A stretch of DNA of 64,000 nt from Pseudoxanthomonas kaohsiungensis (GCF_010211765.1 NZ_PDWO01000006.1:1-64000); one strand, 5' to 3'. Shown: positions 46,288 through 57,860, counted from the stretch's first letter. Program-made: numbers and translations. The notes: generated by a model not told the origin, from the letters alone.

Positions 46288-47520
46288 TCAGCGCCGCAGC
46301 GTGCGGGCCGCGCCGATCGCTGCGATGCGCGCCTTGCGCACGGCCTCGCCGACCTGCGGGCCGCTGAGTCCGGCGCGTTCGGCCAGGTCGCGCGCGTTGA
46401 CCGACATCGCGGCGGCGTGCAGGCGCAGCAGTTCCGGTCGTTGGGGATAGTCCGCATCCTCGCTGCCGAGGCGGCCACGCTTGTCCGCTTCGCAGGCCAG
46501 CGCGATGCGGGCCACGCGTTCGGGCCGCCGCAACGCGTCGCAGCGCTCCAGCAGCTCGAACACCGTGGCGTCGCGCAGTTCGGCCAGGCGATGCACGTTG
46601 AGGTGTTCGCGGCAGACGCACTCGGCCAGGCGGCGGTGCTCGAGCGGCACCTTGAGGCGTTCGCACAGCGCGGCGAGCGGCTTGAGGCCGGCATGTTCGT
46701 GGCCGACGTGCCTGGGAAGCGCGTGCCGCGGCGTCAGCGCCTTCCCGAGGTCGTGGGCCAGGGCGGCGAAGCCGACCAGGTCGTCGCCGGGCGCCAGGCG
46801 CGCGGCCATGTCGCTGACCAGCTGCTGGTGCACGCCGGTGTCGACCTCGGGGTGGTACTCGGCGCGCTGCGGCACGCCGTACAGCGCGTCGACCTCGGGC
46901 AGGATCGATGCCAGCGCGCCGCAGTCGCGCAGCGTCGCCAGGAACGCCGAGGGACGCGGCGCGGCCAGCGCCTTGCGCAGCTCCTGCCACACCCGCTCGG
47001 GCACCAGCGTATCGAGCTCGCCGCTGGCGACCATGGAACGCATCAACGACAGCGTCTCCGGCGCCACCGTGAAGCCCAGCGGCGCCAGGCGGGCCATGAA
47101 GCGGCCAGCGCGCAGCACGCGCAGCGGGTCCTCGGCGAACGCCGGACCGACATGGCGCAGCACGCGCGCATCGATGTCGTCCGCGCCGCGGTACGGATCG
47201 ACCAGCTCGCCGCGTGCGTCGCGGGCGATGGCGTTGATCGTGAAGTCCCGCCGCTGCAGGTCTTCCTCGAGGGTCACCGACGGGTCGGCATCGACCACGA
47301 ACCCGCGATGGCCCCGGCCGCTCTTGCGCTCGGTGCGGGCAAGCGCATGCTCCTCGCCGGTGTCCGGATGCAGGAACACCGGGAAGTCGCGGCCGACGGC
47401 CTTGAAGCCGGCTTCGAGCATCTGCCGTGGCGTGGCGCCGACCACCACCCAGTCGCGGTCGCCGGGCGGCAGTCCGAGCAGCGCATCGCGGACCGCGCCG
47501 CCGACAAGGTAGGTATCCAT
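46288..47520 (-). CDS. cca: CCA tRNA nucleotidyltransferase, multifunctional (HD domain)
   Basis: Cca adds or repairs the 3' CCA of tRNAs. The 410-residue protein has the nucleotidyltransferase head ([20 protein letters not shown]), the [10 protein letters not shown] motif, a tRNA-binding middle, and a C-terminal HD phosphohydrolase domain ([16 protein letters not shown]). This is the long multifunctional gammaproteobacterial form, which also has phosphatase/phosphodiesterase activity. The ATG at 47520 is preferred over 47529. Three GTAG-type repeats separate it from slt upstream. Confidence 0.95.
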   Translation of the reverse strand: MDTYLVGGAVRDALLGLPPGDRDWVVVGATPRQMLEAGFKAVGRDFPVFLHPDTGEEHALARTERKSGRGHRGFVVDADPSVTLEEDLQRRDFTINAIARDARGELVDPYRGADDIDARVLRHVGPAFAEDPLRVLRAGRFMARLAPLGFTVAPETLSLMRSMVASGELDTLVPERVWQELRKALAAPRPSAFLATLRDCGALASILPEVDALYGVPQRAEYHPEVDTGVHQQLVSDMAARLAPGDDLVGFAALAHDLGKALTPRHALPRHVGHEHAGLKPLAALCERLKVPLEHRRLAECVCREHLNVHRLAELRDATVFELLERCDALRRPERVARIALACEADKRGRLGSEDADYPQRPELLRLHAAAMSVNARDLAERAGLSGPQVGEAVRKARIAAIGAARTLRR

Positions 47521-47540
47521 GCCGCGCATCGTATCGCGCC

Positions 47541-47708
47541 CCGTGGAGCGCGGCTTGCCCCGCTACTCCACGGATGGCGAAGCGCGAGGAGCAGGCGTTC
47601 CGACGGTGCCCGCATGCAGCGGGGCAAGCCCCGCTCTACGGGCGTGAGTCAGGCGATGGTTATCGTGCTCGCAGGCAGGCGCGGGCAGCGGGGCAAGCCC
47701 CGCTCTAC
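47541..47708. repeat. Cluster of three GTAG-type palindromic repeats between slt and cca
   Basis: A degenerate copy (47541-47573, outer stem CCGTGGAG/CTCCACGG) is followed by two nearly identical copies (47616-47639 and 47685-47708), each reading GCAGCGGGGCAAGCCCCGCT then CTAC. They fill the gap between two minus-strand genes. The copy at 47685-47708 contains the TAG stop codon of slt (47705-47707) in its GTAG head. They are the same family as the repeats at 1-46 and 9796-9868. Confidence 0.8.
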
Positions 47709-49690
47709 GGGCCGGGGCAGGCGAAGCGCTTGCGCGCGCCCTCGGTGCGGCCGAGCATGCGCTGGCTCACCGGCAACGCGTCGCCGTTGAGCAGCCAGTC
47801 GTAGATCACGCTGAAGGCCATGACCCGGGCCACGTAGTCGCGGGTCTCCTTGTAGCTGATCGTCTCGATCCACAGGTCGGGGTCGTGCGCGGGGCGCTGC
47901 GAAAGCCAGCGCGCCGTCGGCGTCGGTCCGGCGTTGTATGCGGCGATCGCCTGGTAGGTCTGGCCGTACTTGTCTTCCATCTCGCGCAGGTAGGCGCTGC
48001 CCAGGGCGATGTTGGTGGACGAGTCGTACAGGCTCTCGGCACCGGCGTAGGGCAGGCCGGTGCGCTGGGCGACGCCGGCGGCGGTGCCCGGCAGCAGCTG
48101 CATCAGGCCGCGCGCGTTGGCCGGCGAGCGCGCATTCGGGTTGAAGATGCTCTCGGCACGGATCTCGGCGGCGATCCAGGCCGGATCGAGCTCGTTGCGC
48201 CTGGCCGCCGCGCGGATGTCGGCGTCGTGGTGCAGCGGAAAGCGCAGCTTGTACAACCGTTGTTCGTCCGGGACCTTGCCCAGCGAGAAGACCGCGCGGT
48301 CGAACCAGCCCTGTTCCTGCGCCAGCGCCACGGCCGTGCGGCGCTTCGCGTCGTCGAAGCGGGTCAGCGCGTCGTTCCATTCGCGCACCGCCCAGCCGGG
48401 CTGGTCGATCCGGTACAGCGCCAATGCGCGGACCAGGGCCGGATCGGCGGCCACTTCCCGGCGCAGCGCCGGCGGATCCGACGGTTCCCACGGGCAGAGC
48501 GCATAGGGCAGTTGCAGCCGGTCGGCGGCGAGGAAGCCATGGAAGGTCGGCGAGGCGGCGGCGGCGCGGAACAGCGACTGGGCCTCGGCCCGGTGGCCGT
48601 TCTTCTCCAGCATCCGTGCCTCGAACCAGCGCCAGCGCGAATCCTCGCGTTGCTTGGCCGGCATCAGGCGGATCGCGTCGAGCGCGGCCTTCCAGTCGCC
48701 GCGGGCGAGCGCTTCGCGCGCACGCCACTCGTGCAGGCGCTCGTCGTAGGCCGCCGCCGGCACGGCCGCCAGGCGGCGTGCCGATTCGGGCAGGTACGAG
48801 GCCACCGTCCAGAGGGCGACCTGGTAGAGCACCTTGCCGCGCTCGGCTTCGTCCATGCCCAGCAGCGGTGCCAGCTGCGCGAGCTGGCGCTCGGCCGCAT
48901 CCGGATCGTCCTTGGCCAGCCGGGCCAGGCCGGCGGCGGCGACCTGGCGGCTGCGCGCGTCGCGCGGCCACTGCGCGGCGCGGGTGTGCGGGGCCTGGAC
49001 GAAGGCGGCGTAGTCCTGGGCCAGGGCCAGCGCGTCGGGGGGCAGGCCGCGCGCCGCGCTGCGCATCACCCCCGTTTCGCCCTCGGCCACGGCCAGGTCG
49101 AAGCGTTCCCAGCGCAGCGCATCGCCCAGCGCGCCGCGAGCGGCGAGCGTGGCGAAGGTCGCATCGCAGGCATCGGGCAGCGACTTGCCGCTGCGCCACA
49201 AGGCCTGGGCCTCGCTGTTCCACTCGGCACCGGCGCGGCCGAGCGCCTGTTGCGCGTTCAGGCGCGCGCAGCGCAGGCCCGGATCGTCGCTGGGCGTCCA
49301 GTCGGCGAGGAAGTCGGCCCACCGCTCGCGCCGCGACAGTGATGCCAGCCACAGCGGCCGCAGCGCCGCGGCCGCGGCCTGGCCGTCGTGGCGCTGCAGG
49401 AACGCGCGGACCTGGCCGGCGTCGGCGTTATCGAGGTCGCGCGACAGGCGCGCGAACTCCAGCCATGGCCAGCGTGGGTCGCCGCGCAGTGCATCGGCTT
49501 GGCTGGGCGCGAGCCGGCCGGCCTTCGCCGCGGCGATGGCGTCCTGCATGGCCGCATCGTTGGCGGCACCCGCGCCCGCCACCTGCGCGGCGGCGGGTGC
49601 GGCCAAGAAGGCGAGCGAGGGCAACAGCACCCCGGCCAGCAGGGCGCGATGCAATCGTTGCAATGACGGGATGGTGGCCGGGCGCGACAT
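47705..49690 (-). CDS. slt: Soluble lytic murein transglycosylase (Slt70 family)
   Basis: Slt cleaves peptidoglycan between MurNAc and GlcNAc, forming 1,6-anhydromuropeptides. The 661-residue protein has a signal peptide ending near APAAAQ (residue 36), the long helical ring domain of Slt70, a linker, and the C-terminal catalytic domain. The catalytic Glu513 lies in AESIFNPNARS, and GLMQLLPGTA and YNAGPTP follow. The released anhydro-muropeptides are one possible source of GlcNAc. The stop codon lies inside a GTAG repeat, so the extreme C-terminus (CPGP) is set by the repeat junction. Confidence 0.94.
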   Translation of the reverse strand: MSRPATIPSLQRLHRALLAGVLLPSLAFLAAPAAAQVAGAGAANDAAMQDAIAAAKAGRLAPSQADALRGDPRWPWLEFARLSRDLDNADAGQVRAFLQRHDGQAAAAALRPLWLASLSRRERWADFLADWTPSDDPGLRCARLNAQQALGRAGAEWNSEAQALWRSGKSLPDACDATFATLAARGALGDALRWERFDLAVAEGETGVMRSAARGLPPDALALAQDYAAFVQAPHTRAAQWPRDARSRQVAAAGLARLAKDDPDAAERQLAQLAPLLGMDEAERGKVLYQVALWTVASYLPESARRLAAVPAAAYDERLHEWRAREALARGDWKAALDAIRLMPAKQREDSRWRWFEARMLEKNGHRAEAQSLFRAAAASPTFHGFLAADRLQLPYALCPWEPSDPPALRREVAADPALVRALALYRIDQPGWAVREWNDALTRFDDAKRRTAVALAQEQGWFDRAVFSLGKVPDEQRLYKLRFPLHHDADIRAAARRNELDPAWIAAEIRAESIFNPNARSPANARGLMQLLPGTAAGVAQRTGLPYAGAESLYDSSTNIALGSAYLREMEDKYGQTYQAIAAYNAGPTPTARWLSQRPAHDPDLWIETISYKETRDYVARVMAFSVIYDWLLNGDALPVSQRMLGRTEGARKRFACPGP

Positions 49691-49792
49691 GCGTTCGAAT
49701 ATACCCAACGCGCCTGAATGGCCGTGACGACGCGACGCCCCCACCGGCACGCTGCTCGTCCGGCCCGGTGGCGCCCGCCTGGAGTCGCAGCC

Positions 49793-50599
49793 TTGTCGCC
49801 GATGATGTTCCTGCTGTTTCCGTTGCTCGGCGTGGTCGCCGGCATCCTCGCCGGCCTGCTCGGCATCGGCGGCGGCCTGGTGCTGGTCGCCGCACTGGCC
49901 TGGCTGCTGCCGCTGTTCGGCGTGCCGCAGGACGCGGCGATGCACGCGGCCCTGGCCAGTTCGCTGGCCAGCATCGTCCTCACTGCAGCCTCCTCCGCGC
50001 GGGCGCATGCCCGTCTCGGCAGCGTGCTCTGGCCGACGGTGGCCTGGATGGTGCCTGGACTGCTGCTCGGCGCCTGGCTCGGCAGCGGGCTGGCGGTCGC
50101 GCTGGACGATGGCGTGCTGCGCTGGATCGTGGCGGTCTACTGCCTGGTCGCCGCCTGGCAGATCGGTTTCGGCCGCACCCGTGCGCCGGCCGACGGCACC
50201 GAGGTCACGGCCCCGCGCGGCTGGCCGATGAGCCTGGCCGGCGGCGGGATCGGCGCGCTGTCGGCGGTGGTCGGCATCGGTGGCGGCAGCATGACCGTGC
50301 CGTTGCTGGTGTGGCGCGGAGTGAAGCCGGTGCGCGCGGTCGGCACTTCCAGCGCTTGCGGCGTCGCGATCGGCCTGTCGTCCGCGCTGGGCTATGCGAT
50401 GCATGCGCCGGCCGGTGCGCTGCCGGCTCACGCGATCGGCTACGTGTACCTGCCCGCCGCGATCGGCGTGGCGGTGGCGTCGGTGCTGTCGGCGCCGTGG
50501 GGCACGCGCCTGGCGCACCGGCTCAGCGGCGAGGCCCTGCGCAAGGTGTTCGCGCTGTTCCTGTTGCTGGTCGGGCTGACCGTGCCCTGGTCGGGCTGA
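49793..50599 (+). CDS. Sulfite exporter TauE/SafE family permease
   Basis: This protein of about 268 residues has eight helices in two homologous halves, each with the glycine-rich family motif (GILAGLLGIGGGLVLVAAL and GALSAVVGIGGGSMTVPLL). Members move sulfite, taurine, sulfoacetate or other organic anions; the substrate is unknown here. A TTG at 49793 has GGAG at proper distance and is taken as start. The ATG at 49802 (MMFLLFPLLG) is the main alternative. It diverges from slt with 102 bp between them. The 114 bp after its stop hold nothing I recognise. Confidence 0.88.
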   Translation: MSPMMFLLFPLLGVVAGILAGLLGIGGGLVLVAALAWLLPLFGVPQDAAMHAALASSLASIVLTAASSARAHARLGSVLWPTVAWMVPGLLLGAWLGSGLAVALDDGVLRWIVAVYCLVAAWQIGFGRTRAPADGTEVTAPRGWPMSLAGGGIGALSAVVGIGGGSMTVPLLVWRGVKPVRAVGTSSACGVAIGLSSALGYAMHAPAGALPAHAIGYVYLPAAIGVAVASVLSAPWGTRLAHRLSGEALRKVFALFLLLVGLTVPWSG

Positions 50600-50713
50600 C
50601 GGCGCCCGCCGCGCCCGTCGTGGTCACAGGAGGCGGTCGATCGGCGCCGCGCGCCGCCGCCATCGCGCATGCACGGTCGCGGCGGGCCGGCTTCCGCGGT
50701 AGCGCACGCGGGA

Positions 50714-51478
50714 TCAGCCGCCGCAGCTGGTGCTGACGATCTTCGCCAGGCGGTCGTACTCGGCCTGCCGCTTCTCCACGTTGTCGGGATGGGCGAAGCG
50801 CCAGCGCGTTTCGGCTTCGCGCGCGTAGCGCCGCCAGGCGTCGCAGGCGGCGCCGTCGGGCACGCGCGAGCACTGGTCGCGCACCACCTCGCAGGCGCGT
50901 CCGGCACCTGCGGCCGGATTGCCGTCCAGGCCCACCGTGCGCAGCGGCAGGCAGCGCGGCGGCACTTCCTGCTCCTCGGACAGGTAGCTGTCGTTGTCGT
51001 AGGTCGCGCACCGGAACAGCGGCGGCGGGGGCGGGCGGTCCGGGTCGGGTGGCGCGGTGTCCGCCGCCGGCGTGCGTGGCAGGTTCGCGCTGTCGAGGAT
51101 GCGTGGTTCGGGGCCGGTGCTGGTGGTGACGAACTCGCGGCCGGCGCCGGCCTGGGGCGGGGCTGCCTGGGCCGGGGCGGACAGGAAGATGGGCGTGTCG
51201 TCCGGCTGCGGCGCGTTCGCGGGAGGGGGCGCCGTGGGCGCCGTTGCCGAGGCTGGGGGGGCGTCGGCGCCTGACAGGGAGCTGGGTACGCCCTGCATCT
51301 GCTGCTCGCGCTGGGTGCTGCCGGCCGGGCATGGCTTGTTCTGCACGGTGAGGACGCCGGCGGCATCGGTGCAGCGGTAGATCGTCACCGGTTGCGCGGC
51401 GACGGGTGACGCGTGCAGCAGGCAGGCCAGCAGTGCGGCCAGGGGGCGGAGCAAGCGGGAAGCAGCGGAACCAGGCAT
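50714..51478 (-). CDS. Secreted DUF4124-domain protein
   Basis: This 254-residue protein has a signal peptide (cut near SPVAAQ) and a DUF4124 domain right after it (VTIYRCTDAAGVLTVQNKPC, two Cys). A long Pro/Ala-rich linker (about residues 70-150) leads to a second Cys-containing segment (PLFRCATYDNDSYLS...PPRCLPL) and a helical tail. DUF4124 proteins are periplasmic, function unknown. It is paired with a paralogue of the same layout 6 bp upstream, so the two form an operon. Confidence 0.85.
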   Translation of the reverse strand: MPGSAASRLLRPLAALLACLLHASPVAAQPVTIYRCTDAAGVLTVQNKPCPAGSTQREQQMQGVPSSLSGADAPPASATAPTAPPPANAPQPDDTPIFLSAPAQAAPPQAGAGREFVTTSTGPEPRILDSANLPRTPAADTAPPDPDRPPPPPLFRCATYDNDSYLSEEQEVPPRCLPLRTVGLDGNPAAGAGRACEVVRDQCSRVPDGAACDAWRRYAREAETRWRFAHPDNVEKRQAEYDRLAKIVSTSCGG

Positions 51479-51484
51479 CGGTGG

Positions 51485-52204
51485 TCAGTAGCCGGGGCAG
51501 TGGTCGGCCAGGTGCGCATCGATCTGGCGCTGTTCGCGATCCAGTTCCGTGCGCTGGCTGGGCATGGCCGCATGGTAGACGCGGAGGATCTCGTAGCGGC
51601 GATCGGAGAGCCGCGCGCACACCTCGTCCTGCGACAGGCGGATGCAGGGGTCACGCACCCAGGTGCCACCGGGCACGACCACGCCCGGCAGTGGCGGACG
51701 CGGGCCGTGGCCAGGACCATGGGCCGGCAGGGGCGATGTCGTGGGCGTCGACGCGGGACGGACGGGCGGCAAGGGTGGTCGCGGCGGGGGTCGTGGGCCG
51801 GGCCCGACCGGATAGCCCAGTGTCCACAGCGGCACCCAGCGCTGGTTTCCTTGGTCGCTGTCGCTGGTGTAGGTCGTGCCATCCGGCGCGGTGCACTCGT
51901 ACATCGGACGCGGCGCCTGCACGGTGACCACGCGCACTTCGCGCGGCAGCGGATCGGCCGCCGGCGGCGCGGGCGCCGCGGCGGTGGATGCGGTACGCGG
52001 CGGCGGATCCTGCGGGCGCTGCATCCGCACCACTTCCTGGCGTTCGCCGCTGCGGCACGGCGAGTCGCGCAGCGCGACCAGCTGGCCCTTGCTGTCGGTG
52101 CAGCGATAGACGGTCACGCCGCTCGCGGCCGGTGCCTGCGCGATGGCGGCCGACGGCGTCAGCAGTGCAGCCAGCAGCGGCGCGGTGATGCCAAGGCGTC
52201 GCAT
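51485..52204 (-). CDS. Secreted DUF4124-domain protein (paralogue)
   Basis: This 239-residue protein has a signal peptide (cut near AAIAQ), a DUF4124 domain (VTVYRCTDSKGQLVALRDSPC) and a Pro/Ala-rich linker. A second related segment (PMYECTAPDGTTYTSDSDQ) is followed by another Pro-rich stretch and a helical, Cys-containing C-terminus (RLSQDEVCARL...HLADHCPGY). The two Cys-containing repeats within one protein match the neighbouring gene, suggesting duplication of a two-repeat ancestor. Function unknown. Its start is 74 bp from the end of tsaC. Confidence 0.85.
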   Translation of the reverse strand: MRRLGITAPLLAALLTPSAAIAQAPAASGVTVYRCTDSKGQLVALRDSPCRSGERQEVVRMQRPQDPPPRTASTAAAPAPPAADPLPREVRVVTVQAPRPMYECTAPDGTTYTSDSDQGNQRWVPLWTLGYPVGPGPRPPPRPPLPPVRPASTPTTSPLPAHGPGHGPRPPLPGVVVPGGTWVRDPCIRLSQDEVCARLSDRRYEILRVYHAAMPSQRTELDREQRQIDAHLADHCPGY

Positions 52205-52278
52205 GTCACTCCTACGGGCGGCATGGCGAGGACGCCATCCTAGCGCGCCATGCGTCGCCGGTCGCGGCGGCCAGTCGC

Positions 52279-52842
52279 TCAGAACCGCAGCACGCTGCCA
52301 TCCAGGGCCACGCGGATCGGGGTGGGCTGGGCCAGTCCACCGGTTTCGCCCGCGACGATGCCGTCGATCGCATCGTCCAGCAGCGGATCCAGTTCGCCGC
52401 GTGTGTAGGCGGGCGGTTCGCCCCCACGGTTGGCGCTGGTGGACACCAGGGCGCCGCCGAACCCTTCGCACAGCGCGGTCACCACCGGATGGGCACTGAT
52501 GCGCACGGCGATGCTGTCGCGCCCGCCGGTGATCCATGCCGGGGCGTCGGCCGCGGCAGGCATCACCCAGGTATGCGGGCCGGGCCAGCTGGCCAGTACC
52601 ACGGCCAGGCGATCGGGCGGCAGCGCGGGCAGGTCGAGCCAGCGCCGCAGCGGGTCCAGGTGCGCGGCGACCAGGATCAGGCCCTTGTCGACCGGACGCT
52701 GCTTGAGCTCCAGCAGGCGCAGCACTGCAGCCTCGTTGTCCGGGTCGCAGCCTAGGCCCCAGACCGCCTCGGTCGGGTAGGCGAGCACGCCGCCCCGTTG
52801 CAACAACGGGGCGGCTTCGTCGATGGCGAGTGTGCGGGCCAT
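52279..52842 (-). CDS. tsaC: Threonylcarbamoyl-AMP synthase
   Basis: TsaC (YrdC/Sua5 family) makes threonylcarbamoyl-AMP from threonine, bicarbonate and ATP for t6A synthesis; TsaD is encoded at 19.6 kb. The 187-residue protein is the short TsaC form without the Sua5 C-terminal domain. GGVLAYPTEAVWGLGCDP, LLELKQRPVDKGLILVAA, the WPGPHTWVMPA segment and ALVSTSANRGGEPPAYT are the family blocks. The ATG at 52842 is chosen because 36 further upstream residues are not family-like. It follows topA after 76 bp. Confidence 0.94.
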   Translation of the reverse strand: MARTLAIDEAAPLLQRGGVLAYPTEAVWGLGCDPDNEAAVLRLLELKQRPVDKGLILVAAHLDPLRRWLDLPALPPDRLAVVLASWPGPHTWVMPAAADAPAWITGGRDSIAVRISAHPVVTALCEGFGGALVSTSANRGGEPPAYTRGELDPLLDDAIDGIVAGETGGLAQPTPIRVALDGSVLRF

Positions 52843-52918
52843 GGCGGGCGATCTTAGCCGTGGGTTTGATGGCACGGGATGAAGACCGCGGGTGATCGCA
52901 GTCCCGGAACGGCGGGTC

Positions 52919-55429
<2,511 letters not shown>

Positions 55430-55520
55430 GGCGGCATTCTGGGGGGTACGGCGGCGGTCCTTCCGGGACCGGATGCGGGCGGTGAGCGTCGTGTGAAGGA
55501 GCGTCCGCCAGAGAAGCCGA

Positions 55521-55544
55521 CGCCCGGGGGAGGTCCCCCGGGCG
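55521..55544. other. Strong GC hairpin upstream of topA
   Basis: A perfect 10-bp stem (CGCCCGGGGG with its complement) with a 4-nt loop lies 92 bp before topA. An AT-rich box that reads TATAAA on the minus strand (55559-55564) is just beyond it and may be the topA -10. No well-spaced -35 is seen (TTGACA is 24 bp away). On the plus strand the hairpin is followed by TTTTT but no gene reads that way. It is either a leader structure of topA or a terminator remnant. Confidence 0.4.
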
Positions 55545-55622
55545 CGGTCGCTGTCCTTTTTATACGTGAATCACGCCGCGGCCGGCCGTGTCAAGCCGGC
55601 CGCGCCCGGCCCCCGTCCCGGC

Positions 55623-56567
55623 CTACCCCTTCATCGAGGAAATCAGGCCGACCATGGCCAGGCCCACCGCCAGCGCGCCGGCGATGAACAGGCCGAACAG
55701 CACGAGGATGACCACGGTGACCGTGCCGAGGCCGCGTTCCTGCCACTCCGGGCGGTCGGTGAAGGCCCACTTGTCGACCACCAGGGTGTCGCAGAGCATG
55801 TCGTGCAGGGCCTGCTTGCGCTCGGTGAAGGCCACCATCAGGCCGGAGATCAGGACGCCGATGCCACAGGTCATCAGCACGAACAGGAAGTACGCCACGT
55901 ACCGCAGCAGCGCGCGCCAGAAGCCCACCGGCTCGCCGCTGGTGCGCACCACCTTCACGCCCACGGCCATCTTGCCGAGGCTGGCCTGGGTGCCGGACGA
56001 GTGCATCCAGGCGAAGTACAGCGCCGGCAGGCCCAGGCTGATGCCGTAGTAGAGCAGCATGAAGGTCACGCTGGCGCCCGCGCCGGCCAGCTCGTTCTGT
56101 GCCAGGCTCGACAGGCTCAGGCCGAACAGCAGCATCAGCGGGATCAGCAGCGCGTAGGTGAGGATCGCGGTAACGATGCCATCGAGGAAGCTGGCCGCGA
56201 CGCGGCGCCAGAGTCCGCCCATCACCACGTCGCCGCCGTGGACCGGGGCCGGGCCGGCGTGGCTGTCGAAACCGGTGGCCGGCGCCGCGTAGGGGCTGTA
56301 GGCGCCGGCCGCGGTCGCCAGCGTTTCCGCCGGCACGTCGCCCGCCGGGCCCAGGGTCGGTTCGACCCGGAAGTCCAGCGTCGCCGGCGCCTCGTCCAGG
56401 CCCAGTTCGCCGCGCAGCGACCCCAGCGGCTGCCACGCCGGCAGGCCGTCGCGCCAGACCAGGGTCGCGGCGTCGATCTCGCCGGCGCGGAAGCGCTGGG
56501 CCAATGCCTCGGCGCTCTGGGGGCCAATCTGCCGGCGCTGGCGGTCGGCGTAATACCACTCGGTCAT
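55623..56567 (-). CDS. RDD family membrane protein with N-terminal GYF_2 domain
   Basis: This 314-residue protein starts with a GYF_2 domain (MTEWYYADRQRRQIGPQ ... DAATLVWRDGLPAWQPL, about residues 1-55). A Pro/Ala linker and an RDD domain with four to five helices follow (LWRRVAASFLDGIVTAIL, SLGKMAVGVKVV, RKQALHDMLCDTLVV). RDD proteins are membrane proteins of mostly unknown role, some acting as ion antiporters. GYF_2 probably binds proline-rich peptides or partner proteins. The next gene upstream shares the same GYF_2 head, so the pair may work together. Confidence 0.88.
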   Translation of the reverse strand: MTEWYYADRQRRQIGPQSAEALAQRFRAGEIDAATLVWRDGLPAWQPLGSLRGELGLDEAPATLDFRVEPTLGPAGDVPAETLATAAGAYSPYAAPATGFDSHAGPAPVHGGDVVMGGLWRRVAASFLDGIVTAILTYALLIPLMLLFGLSLSSLAQNELAGAGASVTFMLLYYGISLGLPALYFAWMHSSGTQASLGKMAVGVKVVRTSGEPVGFWRALLRYVAYFLFVLMTCGIGVLISGLMVAFTERKQALHDMLCDTLVVDKWAFTDRPEWQERGLGTVTVVILVLFGLFIAGALAVGLAMVGLISSMKG

Positions 56568-56605
56568 GCGTTGCGTTCCTCGCTGTCGGATTCCATGGCC
56601 GCGGT

Positions 56606-57283
56606 TCAACCGCGGCAGAAGGCGGGCAGGTGCTTGTCCTCGATCTCGGAACTGCACTGCCAGGTGCTGCTGGCGGGGTCGTACTCGAGCCAGATCCGTT
56701 GCCCGTCGAGCACGGGCTTGCCGGGCGTGGCCAGGGTCGCCTGCAGCCCGCACAGGTCGCTGCCTTCGAACTCGCCGAAGGTGACGTCCGCCAGCGCGCC
56801 CTGGGTATACCGCGCGGGGTCGTCGAAACCGGTGTCGTCATTGGTCGGGCAACGGCCCTGGGCGTCGAGGAATTCGACGACCTGCGGCTGCAGCGCCTGC
56901 GCCTGGCTGATGGCCGCGGTGGCCTGCGCGCGCAGGGTGTAGTCCTGGTAGGCCGGCAGCGCGATCGCGGCGAGGATGCCCACCACCGCCACCAGGAAGA
57001 TCCCCGCCACCGCGACCAGCGCGGCGATCGCGCAGCCGGACAGGCCGCTGGGCCGCGGCGTCGCCACCGTCGTCGCGGCCATGGCGGCGGGCAGCGGCGG
57101 CGGCAGCGCCGGCAGCTCCAGCTCGGCGGCGAATTCCTGGAGGGGGCGCCACTGGGCCATGCCCTCGCGCCAGACCAGGGTGTGGGCGCCGATCGTGCCG
57201 CCCGCGGCCAGCGCGCGCAGTTCTGCGGCCGGCAGCGGTCCGTGCCGCTGCCCGCTGGCAGTGGCGTAATACCAGTCGCTCAT
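56606..57283 (-). CDS. GYF_2-domain protein with pilin-like membrane segment
   Basis: This 225-residue protein begins with a GYF_2 domain (MSDWYYATASGQRHGPLP ... GAHTLVWREGMAQWRPL). A Pro/Ala linker leads to one hydrophobic helix (about residues 87-113) that ends ILAAIALPAYQDYTLRAQ, the wording of a type IV pilin N-terminal helix. A Cys-containing C-terminal domain like minor pilins follows (GRCPTNDDTGF ... WQCSSEIEDK). The prepilin cleavage site is absent because GYF_2 precedes the helix, so it is probably an inner-membrane protein rather than a filament subunit. Function unknown. Confidence 0.8.
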   Translation of the reverse strand: MSDWYYATASGQRHGPLPAAELRALAAGGTIGAHTLVWREGMAQWRPLQEFAAELELPALPPPLPAAMAATTVATPRPSGLSGCAIAALVAVAGIFLVAVVGILAAIALPAYQDYTLRAQATAAISQAQALQPQVVEFLDAQGRCPTNDDTGFDDPARYTQGALADVTFGEFEGSDLCGLQATLATPGKPVLDGQRIWLEYDPASSTWQCSSEIEDKHLPAFCRG

Positions 57284-57386
57284 GGATTTTCCCCGTGGCT
57301 TGCGCGTCCAGTGTGCCGCATGGCCCCTGCGCACGGAAGCCGGCTTGCGCCGGCTTCCTGTCGGTACACGCGTCAGGCCTCGCCGC

Positions 57387-57860
57387 TCAATGCACCGGCT
57401 CGGGTTCCTCGCCGAACATCTGGGTCTCCAGCCAGGCATACGCCGCTTCGGCACCGGGCTGGTTGAACAGCACCATCAGCACCACCCACTTCAGGTCGTC
57501 CAGGTCGATCTCGTCCTGGTCCAGCGCCATCGCCCGGTCCAGCACCAGTTCGCGCTGGCCGGCGTCGAGCACCCCCTGCTGTTCGAGGAACAGCAGGAAG
57601 CCGCGGCAATCGACGTCCAGGCGGTCAAGTTCCGGGCCGTGGTAGACGCGCACCGGGCCGTCGACCCGCGCTTCGCCGCCGGCCAGGCGCTGCTGCGCCA
57701 GTCCGTCGAGCCAGTCGAAGGCCTTGCTGATCTCCGCGGGGCTGAAGCCGGCTTCGATCAGCCCGTCGTGCAGCGGATCGCGGTCGCGGAGGGTGTCCGC
57801 ATCGTCGCCGATGTAGTGTTCGAAGAGGTAGAGCAGGACGTCCAGGATGCTTTCTTTCAT
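57387..57860 (-). CDS. smg: Smg protein (DUF494)
   Basis: This 157-residue acidic protein matches the Smg family (start [20 protein letters not shown], end [21 protein letters not shown]). The function is unknown. In gammaproteobacteria smg usually follows dprA, as here (77-bp gap), in the def-fmt-rsmB/dprA-smg-topA-tsaC region, whose gene content this window preserves. Its helical C-terminus is strongly conserved. Confidence 0.93.
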   Translation of the reverse strand: MKESILDVLLYLFEHYIGDDADTLRDRDPLHDGLIEAGFSPAEISKAFDWLDGLAQQRLAGGEARVDGPVRVYHGPELDRLDVDCRGFLLFLEQQGVLDAGQRELVLDRAMALDQDEIDLDDLKWVVLMVLFNQPGAEAAYAWLETQMFGEEPEPVH

